NCBI GenBank assembly: GCA_017540825.1
Contig: JAFYAH010000049.1
Location: 1 to 64,000, forward strand
Length of the DNA stretch: 64,000 bases
DNA from: Candidatus Methanomethylophilaceae archaeon
Lineage (GTDB): Archaea; Thermoplasmatota; Thermoplasmata; Methanomassiliicoccales; Methanomethylophilaceae
Reading direction: 5' to 3'
Under the pieces are notes generated by a model that was given only the letters and a program-made list of their open reading frames with translations, made no database searches and had not been told where the DNA came from. Position numbers and translations under genes: made by a program. Below, in pieces: positions 35,169 to 43,900 of this stretch (its first letter is position 1; every line of letters starts with the position of its first letter).

Positions 35169-36502
35169 ACCGTCCCAGGTTCATGATAGCGGCCCCAGCC
35201 AGCGGGAGCGGGAAGACCCTCGTCACCTGCGGGGTGCTCCAGGCTCTGGTCAACAGAGGGATCAGGACCGCCTCGTTCAAGTGCGGGCCGGACTACATAG
35301 ACCCGATGTTCCACAGCCGCATCATCGGCACCAGATCGAAGAACCTCGACGCATTCTTCACCGACGAGGACGCCCTGAGGTACCTTTTCGCCAAGGGATC
35401 GGAAGGATGCGAGATCTCTGTCATAGAGGGCGTCATGGGGTTCTACGACGGATTCAAGATAGACAGCTCTGAGGCCAGCTCGTACGACGTCTCGATGAAG
35501 ACCGGGACTCCCGTCGTCCTTCTGATAGACTGCCGCGGGGCCAGCCTCTCCGTGCTGCCGGTGCTGAAAGGGTTCCTTGGGTTCAGGAAGAACAACATAA
35601 AGGGAGTCATATTCAACAGGATGTCCAAGCGCGTCTTCGAGACCATAGCTCCGGAAGCGGAGAGGATGGGCGTGAAGGCGATAGGCTACGTCCCCAAGGT
35701 GAGCGACCTGGTCCTGGAGAGCAGGCATCTCGGCCTTGTCCTCCCCAGCGAGGTCATGGACCTGAAGGACAAGCTCAACAGGCTCGCCGCGGTGTTGGAG
35801 GACACCTTGGACATAGACTCTCTGATAGAGATGGCCAGCGAGGCGCCGGATCTGACCTATGCCGTCCCAGAGGTCCCTCGCGCGTTCGAGGGGCTGAGGA
35901 TCGGCGTTGCGGACGACGAGGCCTTCTGCTTCATCTACGAGGACAACATGGACATCCTGAGGAGGATGGGAGCGGAGATCGTCCCGTTCTCCCCTCTGGC
36001 GGACAGCCATCTCCCCGACGTGGACGGCATAATACTCCCCGGAGGGTATCCGGAGCTCCATGCCGCCAGGCTGCAGGACAACGAGTCCATGAGGGCCGAC
36101 ATCAGGACGAAACTGGAGGGCGGGCTGCCATGCATGGCGGAATGCGGCGGGTTCATGTACCTCCACTCGCTGATGACCGACAGGGAAGGAAACACATATC
36201 GCATGTGCGGCGTGTTCGACGGGAACAGCGAGAACACGAACAAGCTCGTCAGGTTCGGGTACGCCACGTTCAGATCGGAGAAGACCGGCCTCTGGTGCAA
36301 GGGGCACGAGTTCCATTACTGGGAGAGCGACACCTGCGGGGACGACTGGACCGCGACCAAGCCGACGGGCGCGTCCTACAGGTGCATCCATGACGACGGG
36401 CGCGTGATCGCAGGGTTCCCCCATCTCTACTACTATTCCAACAAAGAGCTCCCGATGGAGTTCCTCAGAAGATGCCAGAGCTACAGGAACAGGCGAGCCT
36501 GA
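35165..36502 (+). CDS. cbiA: cobyrinate a,c-diamide synthase
   Basis: The 445-residue protein has a P-loop IAAPASGSGKT (about 7-17), the DYIDPMFH motif and a glutamine amidotransferase half with ILPGGYPELHA and the nucleophile in MAECGGFMYL. It amidates the a and c side chains of cobyrinic acid with glutamine or ammonia and ATP. The ATG at 35165 overlaps the previous stop. A near relative, CfbB, makes the coenzyme F430 precursor; the surrounding corrin genes favour CbiA, but a dual role in a methanogen cannot be excluded. Confidence 0.9.
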   Translation: MNRPRFMIAAPASGSGKTLVTCGVLQALVNRGIRTASFKCGPDYIDPMFHSRIIGTRSKNLDAFFTDEDALRYLFAKGSEGCEISVIEGVMGFYDGFKIDSSEASSYDVSMKTGTPVVLLIDCRGASLSVLPVLKGFLGFRKNNIKGVIFNRMSKRVFETIAPEAERMGVKAIGYVPKVSDLVLESRHLGLVLPSEVMDLKDKLNRLAAVLEDTLDIDSLIEMASEAPDLTYAVPEVPRAFEGLRIGVADDEAFCFIYEDNMDILRRMGAEIVPFSPLADSHLPDVDGIILPGGYPELHAARLQDNESMRADIRTKLEGGLPCMAECGGFMYLHSLMTDREGNTYRMCGVFDGNSENTNKLVRFGYATFRSEKTGLWCKGHEFHYWESDTCGDDWTATKPTGASYRCIHDDGRVIAGFPHLYYYSNKELPMEFLRRCQSYRNRRA

Positions 36503-36614
36503 CCCTTCTGCATCGAAACCGCTTACCTTCTTCCTGCCTATCAGTCTTCAGCGGAGCCGGCTCATACAAACAGAAACGAAGGGACGGCCCGGAAGCCCGG
36601 ACCGATGTTTGGAT

Positions 36615-36630
36615 GGGGGCCGGAGCCCCC
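36615..36630. terminator. GC hairpin between convergent genes
   Basis: GGGGGC (36615-36620) pairs with GCCCCC (36625-36630) around CGGA. It lies in the 144-base gap between cbiA and the convergent Big_2 gene. A terminator role is likely but there is no strong T-run. Confidence 0.4.
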
Positions 36631-36646
36631 TTGAGGTTTCTCCCGA

Positions 36647-39600
36647 TCAGGACCTTCTCATCAGGATGGCCGCCACGAGGATCACTATGATGATCGCGGC
36701 TGCGATTCCGATGTAGAGGAGGGTGTTGTCGCTCGCGGGAGCGGGTGCGGGAGTGGTGACGGTTACCTCGCAGGTCGAGGTGTAGCCGCCGTCCTCGGTG
36801 GTCACGGTTATGGTCGCTTTCCCGTCCGCGACAGCCTTCACGACGCCGTTGATGACGGTCGCGACCTTGCTGTTGCTGGAGGACCAGGAGACGTTCTTGT
36901 TGGTGGCGTCGTCGGGGATGACGGTGGCGGTGAGGGCCAGGGACTCTCCGACCTTGAGGGATGCGGAGGTCTTGTCGAGCTTGACTCCGGTCACAGGGGT
37001 GACGTCCTTCTTGACGACGGAGACGACGCAGTCGGCGGTGTAGCCGCCGTCCTCGGTGGTGACGGTGATGGTCGCGGTCCCTATTGCGATACCGGTGACG
37101 ACCCCGTTCTTGTCGACGGATGCTATGGTGGCATCGCTGGATGACCAGGAGACGTTCTGGTTGGTGGCGTCGGCAGGGATCACGGACGCGATCAGGGTGA
37201 CGGTCTCGCCGACGTACACCGACGTGGAGGTGGGTCCGACGGTTACCCCGGTCACGGGGATGGGAGCGGCGACGACGGTTACCTCGCAGGTCGCGGTGTA
37301 GGCTCCGTCGGCGGTGGTGACGGAGATCTCGGTGGTTCCGAGCCCGACTCCTCTGACGACTCCGTTCGAGACGGTCGCCACGGACGAGTCCTTGGACAGC
37401 CAGTAGACGGTCTTGTCGGTGGCGTTGGCGGGCAGGACGGTGGCGACCAGGGTGAACTCCTCTGCCAGGACGATCGTCTTGGAGGTCTCGCTGAGAGTCA
37501 CTCCGGTGACGTGTATGACAGGGGAGACCACGGTCACCTTACATTCGGCGGTAAATCCTCCGTCGGCGGTGAGCACGGTGATGGTCGCGGTTCCGGGGGC
37601 TACTCCGGTCACGACGCCGTTGCTGACGGTGGCGATCCTCGAGTCGCTGCTGGACCATATGACGGTCTTGTCGGTGGCGTTGGCGGGCAGGACGGTGGCC
37701 ACAAGGGTGCCGGTGCTGCCTACGTTCACGGTCATGGCGTCCTTGTCGAGAGTGACTCCGGTGACGGAGACGTACACCACGGTGACGTCGCAGGTCGCGG
37801 TGAATCCTCCGTCGACCGTGGTCACGGTGATGGTCGCGGTTCCGGGGGCGACTCCGGTCACGACGCCGTTGTTGACGGTGGCGATGCTGGCGTCGCTGGT
37901 GGACCAGATGACGGCCTTGTTGGTAGCATCGGCAGGCAGGACGGTAGCCACGAGGGCAAAGGTCTTGCCGACGTCCACGGTTGCGCTGCTGGCGTTGAGG
38001 GTGACTCCGGTGACGCTGATGACTCCCTCGCCTACGACCTCGATCACGCAAGTGGCGGTTATTCCCTGGGTGACGGTGGTCGCGGTAATGGTCGTGAAAC
38101 CAGCGGAGAGAGCCCTGACGACGCCGTGGTAGACGGTGGCGACGGACTCGTTGCTGGAGGTCCACGTGACCCTGTCGTAGGCGCCCTCGGGGGTGAAGAT
38201 GGGCTCGAGGACGAGCACATGCCCGACCTTCATGACGGCCGAGTCCATGTTGAGCTTCATGGATGTGACCGGGATGTAGTCGACGACGTTGACTGTACAG
38301 GAAGCGCTGTATCCTCCGTCGACGGTGGTGACGGTTATCGTCACGACGCCGGTCTTGTAAGTGGACACCACGCCGTTGTTGACGGTGGCGATGCTGGAGT
38401 TGCTGGTGGTCCAGATCACGCTCTTGTCGTCGGCGTCGCTGGGAATGACGGTGGCGCTGAGCGTAACGCTCTTGCCTACCAGAACGGTGACTGAGCTCTT
38501 GTCGAGGACGACGCCGGTCACGTGGACGACGCCGGTCTTGGAGACCTTGACTTCGACGGAAGCGTTGTCGGTGAGCTCGATGACCTTGGTCTCGGTGATG
38601 TCGTAGACGCCGTCTCCCATCCTGACGATGAGGGAGTCCAGCTGGTAGCCTTCGTCGGGAATCACGACGAAAGCGACCTTGGTCGGGTCGATTCCGGGGA
38701 CGACGATGACCGTCGCGTGATCGACTTCTCCCACGTCGACGCTGTAGGGGCGGTCGGCGAGGTCGAGCTGTCCGCCGACTGGGATGGAGACGTCGGGGAT
38801 TCCGAACTCGGCAGGGAAGGATATGTTGACGCTGCCGTCGACGACGAAGGATCCGGTGGAGAGGTCGTAGAAGTCGGATATGGGGACGTCCCATCCGCTC
38901 TCGTATCCCGCGGGGCTGTCGTCGATGCTGTCGAAGATGCCTCTGATGAGCTTCTGGAAGGGATCGGCTCCCTCTCCGGGCTTGAAGTCCCTCAAGGCGA
39001 TCTTGTACTGCTTGCCATCGAGGTTCCAGACGATGGACGCGTTGTCGTTGGCGAAGGCGGATCCGCCGCCGAGGAGCTTGTCGCAGATCATGTTGATGGC
39101 GTTGACGAACCTGTCGTCGAAGATCTGCCTCGCGGTGGTGTTGCTGTAGATGAAGGCGAGCTTCCTGGCGGTGAGGCTGGGGTCGGCTCCGTAGAGGGTC
39201 AGGCCCACGTCGATGGTGCCGGTCTCAGGATCGATGCTGAATATGCTCGTGACATAGTTGGCGAAGTCGATGGAGAACTGGTCGAGGTCGGCGGAGAGCG
39301 AGATGGCCTCGTTGTACGGAGCGCAGTTGCTCTTCGTCACAGCGAAGGAGTCCGACATGAAGACCTGGACGTGTCCGGGAGTCGCGTTGCGGACGTTGTT
39401 CACCATCTCTCCGAATACGAACAGGAGCTGGTAGGCGGAGGACCTGACGGGCGTCCCGTCGATGACGTAGTCCACGCCGTTGACCGAGAAGAGGTCGTAG
39501 CTGGAGAGGATGCTCTTGGCCATCTTCTCGATGACCTCGTCGATGTTTATCCTGCCGTCGTAGGACTTGTAGTCCGCATAGAACTGGAGGCAGTCGTCCG

Positions 39601-40708
39601 TGTAGGTTCCGTGAATGATGTTCTCCCCGAGGGTAGCGTCGAAGAACCTGTTCATGTCGGCGACGAAGGCCTTTCCGGAATTCTCGTAGCCGGGGAAGAT
39701 CTTGGCGTCGTACCTCACGCTGACGGTGATGAAGGTGCCGTCCTTGTCGTAGGTAGCGAGAGCGTCTCCGGTGGAGAAGTAGTATCCCTCGACAGGGTCC
39801 TTGAAGGCGCTGATGGGCTCGTCCCATCCGTTGTTGTAGCCCGGGAGAGGGTCCGCGATGCTGTTGTAGAGCCCGCTGACGAGCCTCTGGAAGGCGTCGG
39901 CGCCTTCGCCGGGCTCGAATCCGTCGACTGCGACCATGTAGTACTCGCCGTCGACATCCCAGACGAAGCTGACAGCGCTGATTGCGTTGGGGGCCTTGAC
40001 GGCCTTCTCGCAGACGGTGTTGATCATCCCGGCGTATTCGCTGCCGAAGAACTGGTCGGCGGTCAGGGTGGCTGTGTGCCCCAGGACCTCGCGGATGGTG
40101 GAATACTCGTCGACGCCCGTGTAAGTGAAGGACACCGATACCGAGCCGGTCGTGGTGTCGAGGACAACATATTCGCTGACGAATTTCGCGAAATCGATGG
40201 ACTTCTGGTCGGCGATGACCTTGACGACCAGGCTGCCGTTGTAGGGCTCGAACCCGTCCTTCAGAATGTCGACGGGGGAATCCACGACGGTGATGACCCC
40301 GGGCTCAGAAGAGCACAGCGCGTCCATAGCCTTCCCGGCGAGGATGACGCCGGCGGCCGGTCCTTCGGACAGGTTGATGTTATGGTTGCTCACGTAGTAG
40401 ACACCGTCCAGATAGAAGGTGTCGTACGTTACGAAGACAGCGTTCAGGATCGCTTTGAACTCCCCAGTGTTGATGGAGAGAAGCGAGAAGTTCGAGGAAT
40501 CGGCTATCACCTCGATGACATCGCCTTTGTACGATACTTCGACGATGCCATCGCCTACAGCTTTTTCCAGGAGCGCGTTGGCATCCGCGACGAAAGCCTC
40601 GCCCGAATTGGACGGGACCGCTTCGGAGTCGTCCGCGAAGCAGACGAAACCTGCCGCGGCGACGACGGATACCAGCACGGCGATGATAAACACGTTGCTG
40701 TATTTCAT
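36647..40708 (-). CDS. giant surface protein with seven Big_2 repeats
   Basis: The protein has 1,353 residues. A signal peptide (residues 1-30, ending in FADDSEA) is followed by two related modules of about 300 residues each (both start with an (E/K)AFVAD motif), then seven Big_2 immunoglobulin-like repeats of about 85 residues (motif VTGVxLdkxsxtvxVGxs ... VTVVdGGytAxCxVtVV), then a transmembrane anchor ending LMRRS. It should be exported and anchored with the repeats as a stalk. I chose ATG 40708 (GTG 40717 is the alternative) because the hydrophobic core follows directly and a GTGAT ribosome site lies upstream. The ligand is not known; Big_2 repeats are typical of adhesins. Confidence 0.88.
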   Translation of the reverse strand: MKYSNVFIIAVLVSVVAAAGFVCFADDSEAVPSNSGEAFVADANALLEKAVGDGIVEVSYKGDVIEVIADSSNFSLLSINTGEFKAILNAVFVTYDTFYLDGVYYVSNHNINLSEGPAAGVILAGKAMDALCSSEPGVITVVDSPVDILKDGFEPYNGSLVVKVIADQKSIDFAKFVSEYVVLDTTTGSVSVSFTYTGVDEYSTIREVLGHTATLTADQFFGSEYAGMINTVCEKAVKAPNAISAVSFVWDVDGEYYMVAVDGFEPGEGADAFQRLVSGLYNSIADPLPGYNNGWDEPISAFKDPVEGYYFSTGDALATYDKDGTFITVSVRYDAKIFPGYENSGKAFVADMNRFFDATLGENIIHGTYTDDCLQFYADYKSYDGRINIDEVIEKMAKSILSSYDLFSVNGVDYVIDGTPVRSSAYQLLFVFGEMVNNVRNATPGHVQVFMSDSFAVTKSNCAPYNEAISLSADLDQFSIDFANYVTSIFSIDPETGTIDVGLTLYGADPSLTARKLAFIYSNTTARQIFDDRFVNAINMICDKLLGGGSAFANDNASIVWNLDGKQYKIALRDFKPGEGADPFQKLIRGIFDSIDDSPAGYESGWDVPISDFYDLSTGSFVVDGSVNISFPAEFGIPDVSIPVGGQLDLADRPYSVDVGEVDHATVIVVPGIDPTKVAFVVIPDEGYQLDSLIVRMGDGVYDITETKVIELTDNASVEVKVSKTGVVHVTGVVLDKSSVTVLVGKSVTLSATVIPSDADDKSVIWTTSNSSIATVNNGVVSTYKTGVVTITVTTVDGGYSASCTVNVVDYIPVTSMKLNMDSAVMKVGHVLVLEPIFTPEGAYDRVTWTSSNESVATVYHGVVRALSAGFTTITATTVTQGITATCVIEVVGEGVISVTGVTLNASSATVDVGKTFALVATVLPADATNKAVIWSTSDASIATVNNGVVTGVAPGTATITVTTVDGGFTATCDVTVVYVSVTGVTLDKDAMTVNVGSTGTLVATVLPANATDKTVIWSSSDSRIATVSNGVVTGVAPGTATITVLTADGGFTAECKVTVVSPVIHVTGVTLSETSKTIVLAEEFTLVATVLPANATDKTVYWLSKDSSVATVSNGVVRGVGLGTTEISVTTADGAYTATCEVTVVAAPIPVTGVTVGPTSTSVYVGETVTLIASVIPADATNQNVSWSSSDATIASVDKNGVVTGIAIGTATITVTTEDGGYTADCVVSVVKKDVTPVTGVKLDKTSASLKVGESLALTATVIPDDATNKNVSWSSSNSKVATVINGVVKAVADGKATITVTTEDGGYTSTCEVTVTTPAPAPASDNTLLYIGIAAAIIIVILVAAILMRRS

Positions 40709-40789
40709 TTGAATCACTGAACCAGGCTCGAAGACCTCGCGGCCCCGGGGCTCTGATGCTGTCAGTATGCTGTCACATAATAAAAGCTA

Positions 40790-40825
40790 TGGGTCGCTCT
40801 ATATAATTAATTAAATAATAGGAAA
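40790..40825 (-). promoter_or_regulatory. AT-rich promoter region of the Big_2 gene
   Basis: On the minus strand ATTATTTAATTAATTATATAG lies about 90-115 bases before ATG 40708, directly downstream of a run of 12 C. It is the only strong TATA-like stretch in the gap. Confidence 0.4.
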
Positions 40826-40839
40826 GCGCGGCCCGAAAA

Positions 40840-40851
40840 GGGGGGGGGGGG
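40840..40851. repeat. 12-G homopolymer in a promoter region
   Basis: Twelve G in a row (C on the transcribed sense) lie in the 212-base gap between two surface-protein genes, beside the AT-rich promoter of the 36,647-40,708 gene. Such tracts change length easily by slippage. Confidence 0.8.
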
Positions 40852-40920
40852 AGCCTAGCTTAAGGAGCCCTGCTAGGGCAGGGGAGCAGGAGGCCGGCTC
40901 TTACCTCCTCCCGCTCCCGC

Positions 40921-43900
40921 TCAGATCGTCTTCCTCCTCATCAGGAGGACGACTGCGAGGATGGCTAGCACGGCCCCTATGGCGATTGCCGCATACAGGA
41001 GCGCGTTGCCGTCCCCGGCCGGAAGGGGCTCGACGGTGACCTCGCAGGCAGCCGTCACCCCGCCCTCCGCAGTGACCGTTATGGTCGCCGTCCCGGGGGT
41101 TATCGCCTTCAGCGAGCCGCCGCTGACGGAGACGACCCTGCTGTCGCTGCTGGACCAAACAAGACTCCTGTCGGACGCGTCCGGTGGGAGAATTGTAGCG
41201 CTGAGATACGAGGAGTCCCCGACCTTCATGGTGACGGACGTCTTGTCCAGCGATACGGACGTGACGTGTATGACAGGAGGGAGCACGTCCACGTTGCAGC
41301 TGGCGCTGTAGCCGCCGTCGTACGTGATGACGGTTATCACGACGCTGCCGGCAGAGACTCCTGAGACCGTGCCGCCGTCCACCGAGGCGATGTCGGGGTC
41401 GCTGCTGTACCATCTCACGGACTTGTTGGTGGCTTCGGCTGGGGCCACGTTGGCATGCAGCTCTAGGATCTCGCCGACATGGACCGCTGCGTCGGTCTTG
41501 TCCAAAGAGACGCCGGTGACCTCTATGGCGTCGTCCACCACCGTGACCACGCACCTGCCCTCGTGGCCGTCCATGGTCTTGGCCGTTATGGTGGCGACGC
41601 CCTCGGACACCGCGACGACCGTCCCGTCAGAGACTGTGGCGACGCTTGAATCGCTTGTCTCCCATTGGACAGTTTTGTAAGTAGCGTTGGACGGTAACAC
41701 GGTGGCTATCAATGTTGTCTCGCTTCCGACGCTGAGAGTGGCCTCGGATTTGTCCAGCACGACGCTCTCGACCGGGACGGTCCTGTCGGTCACGACCACG
41801 GTGCAGACGTCCTGGACGCCGTCCACGGCCAGTGTTATGGAGGCCGTCCCTGCGGAGACCCCTGTTACCGTCCCGTCTTTCACGGCGGCGACCGAGCTGT
41901 CGGAGGAGGACCACTCCAATGACTTCCATGAAGCGCCGACAGGCAGGACCGTATATTTCAGGACCGCAGTTTCCCCTGCCTCCATGCTTATGAACTCGTC
42001 GTCGAGCAGAACGGAGGAGACGGGGACCTCGGCTTTCGTGACCTTCACCTGGCACGAGTCCTTGAACTCCCCGCCGGAAGTGGCCACCTGGACGTCCGTG
42101 ACTCCTGAGGACACCGCATGGAGGTTCCCGTCGGAATCCACGGTCACGACAGCGAGGTTCATGCTGTACCAGATCACCTGCCTGTTTGTGGCGTCGGAAG
42201 GAAGCACGGTGGCGATCAGCTTGTCGTCCGTCCCCTGCTTCATCTCCAGAGCGTGCCTGTCCAGGCTTATCCCGGTGACCTCTATCACGCTGCGCTCCAC
42301 GACCACCTCGCAGGTGTCGGAGAAGCCCCCGTCCTTTGTGGTGACTGTTATCGCCGCCCTCCCCTCGGACTTGGACGTCAGCACGCCGAACGACACCGAC
42401 ACGACCGAGGGGTCGCTGGACTTCCAGGTTACTTCGGTGTCGGTGGCGTCCGCGGGCAGGACCTCGTAGGACAGCATCTGCGTCTTTCCGACTGCCATCG
42501 TCACCTGCGGGTCCTTGAACTTCACTCCGGTGACCTTGACGACGGAGCTGACGACGGTGACCTCGCATGTCTTGGAGAAGCCCCCGTCTGCAGAAGTGGC
42601 TGTGACTGTCGTGGTTCCGACGGACTTGCCCGTGACGACCCCGCCGACGACCGTCGCGATGCCGCTGTCCTCGGAGGACCAGCTGACGGCCTTGTTGGTG
42701 GCGTTGGAGGGGATGACCGATGCGACTAGAGATGCGCTCTCGCCTTCCTTCAGAGAGAGGCTGCTCTTGCTGATCGTTATGCCGGTGACCTTGACCAGGG
42801 GCGCGGAGACTGTGACGACGCATGTGGCCTTGTAGCCGCCGTCGGCGGTCGTGGCGGTGATCGTGGCCTTCCCTGCGGACAACCCCGTGACCTTCCCGTT
42901 GACCACGGTAGCGACCTTGGGGCTGCTGGTGCTCCAGTTGACGGTCTTGTTCGTCGCGTCGCTCGGGGAGACGGTGGCCTTAAGCGTGACGCTCCCGCCC
43001 ACGTCAATGGCGGCGGAGGTCTTGTCCAGGGTGACGCCCTTGACGACGACAGGCCCTTGAACGGTCACTACGCACGTCGCCTTGAAGCCGCCGTCGACGG
43101 TGGTGGCGGTGATCGTGGCCTTCCCTGCGGACACGCCCGTGACCTTCCCGTTGGACACTGTGGCGACCTTGGGGCTGCTGGTGCTCCAGCTGACGGTCTT
43201 GTTCGTCGCGTCGCTCGGGGAGACGGTGGCCTTAAGCGTGACGCTCCCGCCCACGTCAATGGCGGCGGAGGTCTTGTCCAGAACCACCCCGGTGACAGGA
43301 GACAAGGCCTTCCAAACGGCGTATAGCGTGACGTTGGAGTTTACCTGCATCTTCTGTCCTTGGACGTACACCGTCCCGGCGCCTTTGGAGCTGGTGGACC
43401 AGCCCGTGAAGCGGTATCCGTCCTTGGAGAGGCCGTTCTGCCCCAGGATGGAGGCGTATTCGCCAGCCTCGTACCTGTTCAGGTCCTTCGGAGCCTCTCC
43501 CGTCCCGCCGTTGGCGCTGTATCTGACGCTGAAGGTCCCGGTGGACCAGGATCCGTTAACAGCCTGGTCCAAGGCTATCGTCACGAGCTTGCCCGTCTCG
43601 GGGCTGTAGCACTTGTACGAGGCGAGGACGTGCTCCGAGCTGTTGAACGAAGTGTACGTCTTTCCGGCCACGAGGTCGAACTCCTTGCCGTACCCGTCCA
43701 TGGCGAACGCGCGGAGGTCCATCTTGGACAGGTTGTCGATTAGTTCAGACCTGCCCTGCATCTTGCCTTTGGCCCCGTACGGCTGCTCCTTCAGGAAAAG
43801 GGTAGCGCCGGGATCTATGGAGACCGTACCTCCGGACGCCGTGCACTGCACGAGCCCTGTGAACGTTCCTTTGATGTTAAGCGTCCCGTTTACGATCATC

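Noticed and set aside
38522-40720. 732-codon plus-strand frame over the Big_2 gene
   Set aside because: It is Asp/Val/Gly-rich shadow sequence from the repeat gene on the other strand.
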